Assembly: GCA_946221765.1 (NCBI GenBank)
Contig: CAMIMK010000056.1
Location: 1 to 13,270, forward strand
Length of the DNA stretch: 13,270 bases
Direction of reading: 5' to 3'
Source: an uncultured Rhodovulum sp.
GTDB lineage: Bacteria; Pseudomonadota; Alphaproteobacteria; Rhodobacterales; Rhodobacteraceae
In this document: positions 1 to 6,038 of the stretch, piece by piece
How positions within the stretch are numbered: the first letter of the stretch is position 1
How the letters are laid out: every line of letters starts with the position of its first letter
Notes under the pieces: model-generated
Database searches by the model: none
What the model was told of the DNA's origin: nothing
The model's input: the letters and a program-made list of their open reading frames with translations, nothing else
Translations under genes and position numbers: made by a program

Positions 1-320
1 CCGCCAACGCCGCCTCGCAGGGGGCGAGCACGCTGACGCCGGAACATGCCTTCGCCGCGCTGATGGAGGGCAGTACGGTCCTCGATCTCGCCGAGGGCCT
101 CCAGCTTCGCCGCGCCCGCGTCATGAGCGCCTATCGCCTGGAGCTGACCGGCTTCACCGAGGCGATGCGCGAGCGGCTGCGGGCCTATGGCCTGTTCAGC
201 GAGATCATCTCGTGGAAGCTCCGCTTCTTCGTACCGGCCGACGCCAGCGGCGTGAGCATCCTCACCAAGCTACTCGACACCTATCCGGTGGCGCGCATCT
301 CCGAACGGGAGGCCGCGTGA
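1..320 (+). CDS. C-terminal end of a strawberry-notch-type helicase/methyltransferase (5' truncated by window)
   Basis: The frame is open from base 3 and ends at TGA 318-320, so only about the last 105 residues are present. The tail, with segments such as LDLAEGLQLRRARVMSAYRL and LFSEIISWKLRFFVP, resembles the end of the very large strawberry-notch family proteins (helicase plus methylase-like domains) that ICEs of this type carry next to a Toprim protein. No helicase motif lies inside the window, so the call rests on recalled family similarity and on the neighbour. The next gene begins on the last base of the stop codon (TGATG), which points to translational coupling in one operon. The role in the ICE is unknown; DNA processing or anti-defence are the usual suggestions. 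Confidence 0.7.
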   Translation, partial: ANAASQGASTLTPEHAFAALMEGSTVLDLAEGLQLRRARVMSAYRLELTGFTEAMRERLRAYGLFSEIISWKLRFFVPADASGVSILTKLLDTYPVARISEREAA

Positions 321-1354
321 TGTCGCGTCGCGATGCTTCCGATCTCGCGCAGCGTCTCGGCCGGCAGGCCGAGGCGGTGTGTCGCCATTACCTCTCCAGC
401 GGGCGGCGCGAGGGCCGCTACTGGCTGGTCGGCGACGTGCGCAACACGCCCGGTCGCTCGATGTATGTGCGGCTCAAGGACTCTCCGAAAGGTCCGGCCG
501 GCAAATGGACCGACGCCGCGACCGGCGAGCATGGCGATCTTCTCGACGTGATCCGGGAGAGCTGCGGCCTCATCGACTTCAAGGACGTCGCCGACGAGGC
601 ACGGACCTTCCTCAGCATGCCCGCATCCACGCCGATGCCGGCGAACCCACGTCAGGCGCCAGCGCCGCACGGATCGCCCGAGGCAGCCCGCCGCCTGATC
701 GGCATGTCGCAGCCGATCACCGGCACGCTCGTACAATCGTACTTACGCGAACGCGGCATTACGGATTTACGCGGAACCGGAAACCTGCGCTTCCACCCGC
801 GCTGCTATTATCGGCCCGACGAGCATTCTCCGACCGAGACCTGGCCGGCGATGATCGCAGCCGTCACCGACCTCCGCGACAGGATCACCGGAGCGCATCG
901 GACCTGGCTCGACCCGCGACGCCGCGACAAGGCGCCACTCGACACGCCGAGGCGGGCGATGGGCGATCTTCTCGGCAACGCGGTGCGCTTCGGCACGGGC
1001 GGCGAAGTCATGGCGGCCGGCGAAGGCATCGAGACCGTACTGTCGGTCAGGCAGGTCTTGCCCGACATGCCGATGCTGGCGGCGCTCTCCGCAGCCCATC
1101 TCGCCGCCATCCTGTTCCCGGACACGCTGCGGCGGCTCTACGTCCTGCGCGACGACGATCCGGCCGGTGACGGTGCGCGCGACAGCCTGGTCGAACGGGC
1201 GAACGCGGCCGGCATCGAGGCGATCGTCATCTCGCCCCAGCTCGGCGACTTCAACGAGGATCTCCGCACCCTCGGCATCGACGCGCTCAGAAGCCAGACC
1301 CGGATGCAGATCGGGCCGCAGGACGTGGTGCGTTTCATGGCGCTAGTGGCATAG
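320..1354 (+). CDS. DUF7146 / Toprim domain protein (primase-like)
   Basis: This 344-residue protein starts at ATG 320, overlapping the previous stop by one base; a GTG lies one codon earlier. The N-terminal 95 residues resemble the DUF7146 primase-like domain (GKWTDAATGEHGDLLDVI) but lack the cysteine/histidine set of a true CHC2 zinc finger. The C-terminal half carries Toprim hallmarks: a conserved glutamate in GEGIETVLS (about E235) and an acidic DxD cluster in LRDDDPAGDGA (about D278-D280). These residues would bind metal in a primase- or topoisomerase-type nucleotidyl-transfer site. In ICEs such proteins follow the strawberry-notch helicase and may help to convert transferred single strands to duplex. 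Substrate and activity are inferred; the domain call is firm. Confidence 0.85.
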   Translation: MSRRDASDLAQRLGRQAEAVCRHYLSSGRREGRYWLVGDVRNTPGRSMYVRLKDSPKGPAGKWTDAATGEHGDLLDVIRESCGLIDFKDVADEARTFLSMPASTPMPANPRQAPAPHGSPEAARRLIGMSQPITGTLVQSYLRERGITDLRGTGNLRFHPRCYYRPDEHSPTETWPAMIAAVTDLRDRITGAHRTWLDPRRRDKAPLDTPRRAMGDLLGNAVRFGTGGEVMAAGEGIETVLSVRQVLPDMPMLAALSAAHLAAILFPDTLRRLYVLRDDDPAGDGARDSLVERANAAGIEAIVISPQLGDFNEDLRTLGIDALRSQTRMQIGPQDVVRFMALVA

Positions 1355-1663
1355 CCGGCAGGCAGGAAGGCGGCGGCGGTGCCGTCAGGCCCGTCCGGAT
1401 GCCCCATACCGTCTGAGAGGACCGCGCCTCGGCCTTCGAGAGGGCGATCGGCCCACAGTCGGGCCGGCCCGGCAATGGCGGCGGCCGACTATTTTCCGGC
1501 GGCGCGTGCCGCGCCTTTCCATCGCGAGGCAAAATAGCCGGCCTTCGCCATCCTCCGCTGACGCTCCTGCCCTTCGCTGCGCTCCGGGTGCAGAGCCGTC
1601 CCGCCGATGGGCTTCGTCGCCATGAAGGCCGCGACGGTCGCGGTCCTACCGACGGAGCATCCC
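1355..1663 (+). promoter_or_regulatory. 309-bp leader before the DUF2493 gene, paralogous to the leader at 4650-4776
   Basis: I see no convincing gene here. A hairpin with arms CGGCCC (1449-1454) and GGGCCG (1461-1466) lies in the middle. From 1522 onward the sequence shares ordered blocks with the leader of the first DUF736 gene: 1522-1539 matches 4650-4667 at 15 of 18 bases, 1586-1600 matches 4692-4703 apart from a 3-base insertion, and 1617-1634 matches 4724-4741 at 15 of 18. The segment ends in a clear ribosome binding site (GGAG 1654-1657, 6 bases before ATG 1664). An untranslated regulatory leader is likely; the mechanism is unknown. Confidence 0.5.
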
Positions 1664-2587
1664 ATGGACGACCACGACGACTTCGAACCCCACCACGAAT
1701 CCTCACCCACCGACCACGTCCTCAACGAATTGCAGCTCCACGGCTACCGGCCCTTCGCCGACGAACCGGACCAGCGGCTTCTTCCGGACGGAAACGCAGT
1801 CGCGGGCGCCGTCGCCGACATCTTCGACGCGCTGATCGTCACGCTGGAGGACACACGCCTCGAACCCGACCTCGACGATCTCCTCTGGTCGACCGTCAAC
1901 GTCTTCCATCGCGCCACCGAACGGATCGCACGCGAGCTCGACGATAACGAGCAGGCCCAGAAGCGCTCGCAGCGGGAACAGGACGGCAGCGAGGTGAAAT
2001 CGGTCGAACTCGAGCGCCAGATCGCCGAGGGCATGACTCTCATCGAGCGCCAAGCCGCCTTCGAGCTCATGCGCGACCAGGCCGCCGAGCACTACGAGCG
2101 CCACGTCGGCAAGCCCTGGCTCCCGCGCAGCGGATCGAAGGTCAACCATCGCAATCTCACCTCGGCAATGATCGACAGCCGCGATTTCCTTATGGCGAAG
2201 AAGCGTGCCGAACAGGAAGTCCTTCTTCCTCCCGGCCCGAAGATCGTCGTCACCGGCGGGCTCGACTTCAACGATCACCCGCTGATCTGGGCCAAGCTCG
2301 ACCAGGTGCACGAGAAGCACCCCGACATGGTCCTCGTTCACGGCAAGTCGCCGAAGGGCGCGGAGAAGATCGCCTCGCTCTGGGCGAAGAACCGCAACGT
2401 GCCGCAGATCGGCTTCGCGCCCGACTGGACGAAGCACGGCCGCGCAGCGCCCTTCAAGCGCAACGACGAGATGCTGGAGATCGTGCCGAAGGGCGTGATG
2501 CACTTCCCGGGCACGGGCATCAACGACAACCTCGCCGACAAGGCCAAGAAGCTCGGCATCCCGGTCTGGAAGTTCGGCGGCGCGTGA
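1664..2587 (+). CDS. DUF2493 (YspA-like, SLOG superfamily) protein
   Basis: This 307-residue protein is taken from ATG 1664, which has GGAG 6 bases upstream; the frame is open further upstream, but no upstream start is better. The N-terminus is acidic (MDDHDDFEPHHESSPTDHVL), followed by a helical, charged middle. Residues from about 193 form a Rossmann-like DUF2493 domain with KIVVTGGLDFNDH, VHGKSPKGAEKIASLWA (from about residue 225) and a C-terminal FPGTGINDNLADKAKKLGIP. SLOG domains are thought to bind or process nucleotide-derived ligands. The protein is common on ICEs of this class, always of unknown function. The next gene, 73 bases downstream, carries a HEPN-like motif, which could make the pair a nucleotide-sensing/RNase unit. 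That pairing is inference. Confidence 0.85.
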   Translation: MDDHDDFEPHHESSPTDHVLNELQLHGYRPFADEPDQRLLPDGNAVAGAVADIFDALIVTLEDTRLEPDLDDLLWSTVNVFHRATERIARELDDNEQAQKRSQREQDGSEVKSVELERQIAEGMTLIERQAAFELMRDQAAEHYERHVGKPWLPRSGSKVNHRNLTSAMIDSRDFLMAKKRAEQEVLLPPGPKIVVTGGLDFNDHPLIWAKLDQVHEKHPDMVLVHGKSPKGAEKIASLWAKNRNVPQIGFAPDWTKHGRAAPFKRNDEMLEIVPKGVMHFPGTGINDNLADKAKKLGIPVWKFGGA

Positions 2588-2604
2588 GCGCCGTCAGACT
2601 TCGC

Positions 2605-2627
2605 AATACTTGCCGATCGCGAGTATT
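2605..2627. promoter_or_regulatory. Dyad AATACT-N11-AGTATT, candidate operator/promoter of the HEPN-like gene
   Basis: Arms AATACT (2605-2610) and AGTATT (2622-2627) are perfect inverted repeats around CGATCG-containing sequence. This AT-rich patch sits in an otherwise GC-rich gap, 18 bases after the DUF2493 stop. Its right part, GAGTATTATT (2621-2630), matches the half-site GACTATTATA (5237-5246) of the XRE operator at 8 of 10 positions. Confidence 0.35.
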
Positions 2628-2660
2628 ATTGCGCGCCGGAATATCAGAAAGGAGACGCCG

Positions 2661-3245
2661 CTGAATCTCGACCTGGACCTTCCGCCGCGCTCAGAACCAC
2701 TCATCATTCCCTGGCCATCGCCGGGAATGCCCGGTGGATTCCTTCAATTCAACGATCCCGAGACTTGGCGGAAATTCATCGTCAGCCTCGGCATCGACGA
2801 GCGCATCCCGGACGTCGTGCGCGCGAAGTTCGCACGAGCGCAGACGCTCTACCTCCTGGGCTGGGTCGACCTCGACGTGCTGAAAGCCGGCGAGCTTGCG
2901 GCGCTGATCGCCCTCGAACTCGCCACGATGGACCGATATGGCGACAAGATTCCGAAGAAGAGCCGCCCCTTCGCGGCGTTGCTGAAGCATATGGTCGACG
3001 TCGACGGCCTGACCGACGCGCACATCCCGATGACCGTCCGCACCGGCGGCACCGCGATCGGCTTCGTCACCGGCGACGCGAAGCCCAGCCTCAGCCAGCG
3101 GCGCAACGGCATGGCGCATGGCGATCCCTTCGACGGACTGCCGGTCGGCGGGCTGCTCGAGCTGGTTCGCGACCTTATCAACTATGCCTACCGGGACTTC
3201 ATCGCCAACGCACCGGCATGGCGAATGCAGGTGCTTCCCGACTGA
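2661..3245 (+). CDS. Conserved ICE protein with HEPN-like RNxxxH motif
   Basis: About 194 residues are read from CTG 2661. The frame is open from TTG 2610, and the first ATG is 2727. CTG is preferred because a near-perfect Shine-Dalgarno, AAAGGAG (2648-2654), lies 6 bases before it, while TTG 2610 and ATG 2727 have none; the coding start remains uncertain. The protein is mostly helical. Near its C-terminus it carries QRRNGMAHGDPFDGLP, containing R148-N149-x3-H153, the signature of HEPN domains (RNases and abortive-infection effectors), followed by a helix (LLELVRDLINYAYRDF). Overall similarity to a named family cannot be tested here. Its position directly after a SLOG-type gene is suggestive. 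Toxin, RNase or a structural HEPN-like fold are all possible. Confidence 0.7.
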   Translation: MNLDLDLPPRSEPLIIPWPSPGMPGGFLQFNDPETWRKFIVSLGIDERIPDVVRAKFARAQTLYLLGWVDLDVLKAGELAALIALELATMDRYGDKIPKKSRPFAALLKHMVDVDGLTDAHIPMTVRTGGTAIGFVTGDAKPSLSQRRNGMAHGDPFDGLPVGGLLELVRDLINYAYRDFIANAPAWRMQVLPD

Positions 3246-3463
3246 CGGGACAGGACCGGCTCGCGGCGCCGAGCACCACACCCGCTTCTCTGCGCTGATC
3301 CTTGGTCAGACTGGCCGCTTGGTGCCATCAACCCGTAAAGGGTCGGCTATGCGAGCATGCCGCCGCTGCGGCTGCGCCTGCGCGGTGATTGCAGCGACCA
3401 GTCCGACACTTCGGGCGCCTGTCAGCGGGGGATGGTCCTCCGCTCGAAACAGGAGCCGGGTCG
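3246..3463. other. Intergenic region without recognised gene
   Basis: The only structure seen is a small hairpin, ACCC-gtaaa-GGGT (3331-3343). The region ends with AGGAG (3451-3455), 8 bases before the next start codon. Confidence 0.4.
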
Positions 3464-3628
3464 ATGTCCCTCAAGCAAGCACATGCCTTCGCCTTCAGCC
3501 TCGCCACCTCGCTGATGGCCGCCATCGTCATCTTCCAGGCCGGCGACGGCACGCATTCCGTGATGCCCGCCAGCGAGTACGACGGCGACACCGCCGCGAT
3601 TGTCCATGAGATCGATCCTTTCGCCTGA
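3464..3628 (+). CDS. Small single-pass membrane protein, hypothetical
   Basis: This 54-residue protein is read from ATG 3464, with AGGAG (3451-3455) 8 bases upstream; the open frame extends further upstream but lacks a better start. Residues about 7-24 (HAFAFSLATSLMAAIVIF) form one hydrophobic helix, followed by a polar acidic tail (SEYDGDTAAIVHEIDPFA). It could be a membrane-anchored peptide or a signal-anchored periplasmic peptide. I recognise no family. The good ribosome binding site and standard codon use support a real gene. The stop codon overlaps the foot of a strong hairpin. Confidence 0.65.
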   Translation: MSLKQAHAFAFSLATSLMAAIVIFQAGDGTHSVMPASEYDGDTAAIVHEIDPFA

Positions 3629-3676
3629 CCGGGGCAACCCGGTCCGCCGAAGCGGAAATCCGCCGCGATTTCCGCT
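3627..3676 (+). terminator. Tandem hairpins after the 54-residue membrane protein gene
   Basis: The first hairpin has arms GACCGGG (3627-3633) and CCCGGTC (3638-3644) closing a GCAA tetraloop, and it overlaps the stop codon. The second has perfect 10-bp arms AGCGGAAATC (3651-3660) and GATTTCCGCT (3667-3676) around a 6-base loop. There is no T-run, so these may stabilise or attenuate the transcript rather than act as a classic intrinsic terminator. Confidence 0.5.
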
Positions 3677-3769
3677 CCCGGCGCAGTCGACCTTCAGCTA
3701 TAGTGCGGTCGCGCCGTGGTGGTGGTGGCAGGCGCAACCGTCAGACCTTTTGGCACGGAGGCCACCACT

Positions 3770-4213
3770 ATGATCATCCTCGCTATACTCGCATCCCTCG
3801 CAGCAATAGGCCTGCTTTGCTGGCTGTTGTTCACGCTGGCCGTCTTCGCGCTGCCGGCCTTCGTCGGCTTCGCCGCAGGAGCCTGGGCCCACGGCACCGG
3901 CGCCGGCATTCCCGGCGCGATCCTGGTCGGCCTCGTCGCCGCGGCCGTCACCTTCGCGGTCGGCCAGCTCCTCATCACCTTCGCGCGGCCGATGTGGCTG
4001 AAGCTCTGCGTCGCCGTCATCTTCGTCGCGCCCGCCGCCGTCGCGGGCTTCCACGCCACCCATGGCATCGTGAAGCACCTGATGCCGTCGGACGCTTGGC
4101 AGATCACATTCTCCGTCGTCGGGGCCATCGCTGTCGGCATCACGGCCTTCGTCCGGGTCGCGGGAATGGCCACGGCCAGCGGCCCCACCGGCCGGGACCT
4201 CGCGCGGGCCTGA
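3770..4213 (+). CDS. Multi-pass inner-membrane protein, hypothetical
   Basis: This 147-residue protein starts at ATG 3770, with GGAG (3757-3760) 9 bases before. Four to five hydrophobic segments are visible, at about residues 2-24, 25-45, 47-72, 77-97 and 111-131, so nearly the whole protein is membrane-embedded. The linkers are short and the C-terminal tail is polar (TASGPTGRDLARA). No catalytic or family motif is recognised. Similar small membrane proteins are common ICE passengers. The tandem hairpins separate it from the preceding gene. A TATAGT sequence near 3699 could be a -10 element, but no convincing -35 goes with it. Confidence 0.7.
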   Translation: MIILAILASLAAIGLLCWLLFTLAVFALPAFVGFAAGAWAHGTGAGIPGAILVGLVAAAVTFAVGQLLITFARPMWLKLCVAVIFVAPAAVAGFHATHGIVKHLMPSDAWQITFSVVGAIAVGITAFVRVAGMATASGPTGRDLARA

Positions 4214-4776
4214 CGTCACGCATGTCGTCATGGTGCGGGCCAGCGCGATGATCGAAGCGGCGATCCCCGTCAGGAGAATGGGCGGTTGCGGGGCTTGGAA
4301 AGCGGATCGTCGTTCGGCCCTGAGAGCGACCCACGGCGGGCGCAGGCGAAGCGTCAGCCGTCGTAGCGAGAACCGAGATCCGTTGATGCGGGGACGTCCG
4401 CCGGAGGCAGGCCGGGTCAGGATGCCGTGATCGGCCCAGACAAAGGACGACAGCTCGCCGGTGAGGTTCGTGGCGATGTCATCTTGGCGGCAGCGGCGGG
4501 CCGCCATCTCTTCCTTTCTGTCCGTCACGCGACCGCTCCAAACGGCCTCTCCAATGGCCTGATCTGGCCGAAGGCCGGCTTCGCCTCGATCGCCTATGAC
4601 GCAACAGCCGCGTCAAACTTTCTTCCCCTGCCGGCTGCGCCGTCATTCCTCGCGAGACAAGAAAGCCCTCCTTAGCTGTCAGGCCCCTTCGGGGTGCGCC
4701 GTCGATCGCCTCCGGCCAACCGATCGCCATCGAGGCCGCAATGGTGCGGCTCGGGAACGGAAAACGGAGACTTACA
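4214..4776. other. 563-bp region without a supported gene; leader of the DUF736 gene at its 3' end
   Basis: From 4214 to about 4600 I see no reading frame that looks coding on either strand: a + strand ORF at 4427-4675 and long - strand ORFs have no recognisable domain. From 4650 to 4741 the sequence shares ordered blocks with the leader before the DUF2493 gene (1522-1634). GGAG (4766-4769) lies 7 bases before the DUF736 ATG. The upstream part may be a decayed gene or a regulatory RNA. Confidence 0.45.
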
Positions 4777-5103
4777 ATGGCGACCATCGGCACCTTCAAG
4801 AAGAGCGGCTCGAACGAGTTCACCGGCGACATCGTCACCCTCAGCGTCCAGGCCAAGAACGTACGCATCGTCCCCGACCAGCGCGCCACCGGCGAGAACG
4901 CTCCCAGCCACCGGGTCCTGGTCGGCCGCGCCGAGATCGGCGCCGCCTGGTCCAAGCGCTCCAACGAGGGCCGCGACTATCTGGGCCTCAAGCTCGACGA
5001 TCCGAGCTTCAACGCACCGATCTACGCCAACCTGTTCGACGACGAAGGCGAAGACACCTTCTCGCTGATCTGGTCCCGCCCCAACGGGCGGCGCGGCGAC
5101 TGA
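4777..5103 (+). CDS. DUF736 family protein, copy 1
   Basis: This 108-residue protein starts at ATG 4777, with GGAG (4766-4769) 7 bases upstream; an in-frame ATG at 4741 lacks a matching site. It has the typical DUF736 layout: IGTFKKSGSNEFTGDIVTLS at the start, ENAPSHRVLVGRAEIGAAW in the middle, YLGLKLDDPSFNAPIYANLF and a final SLIWSRP. DUF736 proteins are small, probably beta-rich, and almost confined to alphaproteobacterial ICEs and plasmids; their molecular role is unknown. A second, divergent copy lies at 10310-10657. The gene is followed by a strong hairpin, so it appears to be transcribed as its own unit behind the shared leader. Confidence 0.92.
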   Translation: MATIGTFKKSGSNEFTGDIVTLSVQAKNVRIVPDQRATGENAPSHRVLVGRAEIGAAWSKRSNEGRDYLGLKLDDPSFNAPIYANLFDDEGEDTFSLIWSRPNGRRGD

Positions 5104-5113
5104 GGCTCCGCGC

Positions 5114-5141
5114 AAGGCCCCGGCCGGAAGGTCGGGGCCTT
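5114..5141 (+). terminator. GNRA-loop hairpin terminator after DUF736 copy 1
   Basis: Arms AAGGCCCCG (5114-5122) and CGGGGCCTT (5133-5141) are perfect complements. Inside them GCC pairs with GGT, closing a GGAA tetraloop, for about 12 base pairs in total. The downstream T-run is weak (TTCGGTTGT). It separates the accessory region from the regulatory module. Confidence 0.7.
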
Positions 5142-5234
5142 CGGTTGTGACAGCCAGGCGACCGAATCAGTCGCCGCGTTTTTGGATCGCACCGAGCCCT
5201 CGCAGGCACTTCTTGCTAGAAAATCACGCCGAGA

Positions 5235-5251
5235 ACGACTATTATAGTCGT
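5235..5251. promoter_or_regulatory. Perfect 17-bp palindrome, candidate operator of the XRE regulator
   Basis: The site reads ACGACTATTATAGTCGT: perfect 8-base arms around one central T. It lies 43 bases before the XRE start codon, where autoregulatory operators of such repressors are usually found. The TATTAT/TATAGT inside it could serve as a -10 element, so bound repressor would occlude the promoter. Confidence 0.65.
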
Positions 5252-5282
5252 AGTTTTGGCGTGCGCGTAGGTCCGTATGGGA

Positions 5283-5302
5283 GGTGATCATGCATGATCA
5301 CC
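5283..5302. promoter_or_regulatory. Perfect 20-bp palindrome covering the start codon of the XRE gene
   Basis: The sequence GGTGATCATGCATGATCACC is its own reverse complement. It includes the end of the Shine-Dalgarno (GGGAGGTG, 5279-5286) and the ATG at 5294. In RNA it can fold into an 8-bp stem with a TGCA loop that hides the start codon; in DNA it could be a second binding site. Confidence 0.6.
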
Positions 5303-5536
5303 GCCCGACAGTTTCGGGCCGCACGCGCGTTGCTGGGTTGGACACAGGAGACGCTCGCTGACAAGGCCCGGGTCTCATTGACTGCGCTCAAGCGCCTCGA
5401 ATCCACCAGTGGTCTCGAGGTCTTTGAGAGTACGCGCGATGAGGTACGAAGGGCCTTCGAACGCGCCGGCATCGTCTTCCTGAACTCCGATCAGGGCAAG
5501 GGAGTGCTACTCGTCGATGCAAAGAAGGAAACCTGA
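5294..5536 (+). CDS. XRE-family transcriptional regulator (QseC-like by context)
   Basis: This 80-residue protein starts at ATG 5294, 7 bases after GGGAGGTG. Residues about 5-54 form a Cro/C1-type helix-turn-helix: ARALLGWTQETLADKARVSL gives the first helices and the recognition region. The C-terminus (RRAFERAGIVFLNSDQGKGV) is typical of small alphaproteobacterial XRE regulators. A 17-bp palindrome upstream is a likely own operator. In ICEMlSymR7A the small XRE protein QseC controls the antiactivator gene qseM. Here the next gene is a QseM-like DUF2285 protein, but on the same strand rather than divergent. It is therefore probably the repressor that sets basal excision; identity with QseC is inferred from the neighbourhood only. 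Confidence 0.88.
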   Translation: MITARQFRAARALLGWTQETLADKARVSLTALKRLESTSGLEVFESTRDEVRRAFERAGIVFLNSDQGKGVLLVDAKKET

Positions 5537-5656
5537 CGTTCGACACCTCGCCGCGTTGGCTCAACCTCCCGCAGCCGGGCCTTGCGTCATCCTTCCGATA
5601 AAATCATCGTTAACAATTCCCTCCGGATTGGATACATCTCGCGATCGGGGGATGTT

Positions 5657-5920
5657 GTGACCAAAGACGACTTTCTTGATCAGCCGCCGTCCGGGGCAGC
5701 GCTCACGGCCTATGACCACGCACATCTGAAGCTCTACGTCCGGCTGCTCGACGCCGAGAGTGAGGGCGCGGATTGGCGTGAGGTCGTCGCGGTGCTGTTC
5801 AATCTCGATGCGGGCGCCGATCCGGAGCGCGCCTTGCACGTCTACACCAGCCATCTCGACCGCGCGAAATGGATGACGAAAAGCGGCTTCTGCGAGCTTC
5901 TTCAGTGTCGCCTTCATTAA
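5657..5920 (+). CDS. qseM: Small DUF2285 protein, QseM-like antiactivator
   Basis: About 87 residues are read from GTG 5657, preceded by GGGGGA (5647-5652); the frame is open from TTG 5582 but lacks a better start, so the 5' end is uncertain. The core LTAYDHAHLKLYVRLLDAES, then ADWREVVAVLFNLD and ERALHVYTSHLDRAKWMT, is a compact DUF2285 (RovC-like DNA-binding) domain. In ICEMlSymR7A the small DUF2285 protein QseM binds and blocks both TraR and FseA. The gene lies between a XRE regulator and the frameshifted fseA, as expected for that circuit. It could instead be a DNA-binding regulator in its own right. Confidence 0.75.
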   Translation: MTKDDFLDQPPSGAALTAYDHAHLKLYVRLLDAESEGADWREVVAVLFNLDAGADPERALHVYTSHLDRAKWMTKSGFCELLQCRLH

Positions 5921-6038
5921 GGTGATGCGCAAACCGCATCACGTCGCGCCCACTTCGTCCTTCCCCCGCCTCGTTCAACCGGGAATCGTATCTGCCGCAT
6001 AACTCGCGTTGCACGAATTTGCGCAGAGGCAGAGAAGG

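Noticed and set aside
1449..1466. Hairpin after the Toprim gene as an intrinsic terminator
   Set aside because: The stem is only 6 bp, it has no T-run, and it lies about 95 bases after the stop codon.
1703..2503. Minus-strand ORF of 266 codons
   Set aside because: It is fully antisense to the DUF2493 gene, which has clear family motifs and a good ribosome binding site. The minus-strand translation shows no domain.
3690..3710. TATAGT near 3699 as a -10 promoter element
   Set aside because: No convincing -35 sequence at 16-18 bases upstream; left as a remark only.
3698..4528. Long minus-strand ORF (276 codons)
   Set aside because: Most of it is antisense to the multi-pass membrane protein gene, a common artefact in GC-rich DNA. 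The translation is rich in Arg, Gly and Asp with no recognisable domain. Its first part lies in the 4214-4776 gap and could only be rescued by a homology hit.
4427..4675. 82-codon + strand ORF in the gap before DUF736
   Set aside because: There is no ribosome binding site or recognisable domain, and it overlaps the leader shared with the DUF2493 gene.
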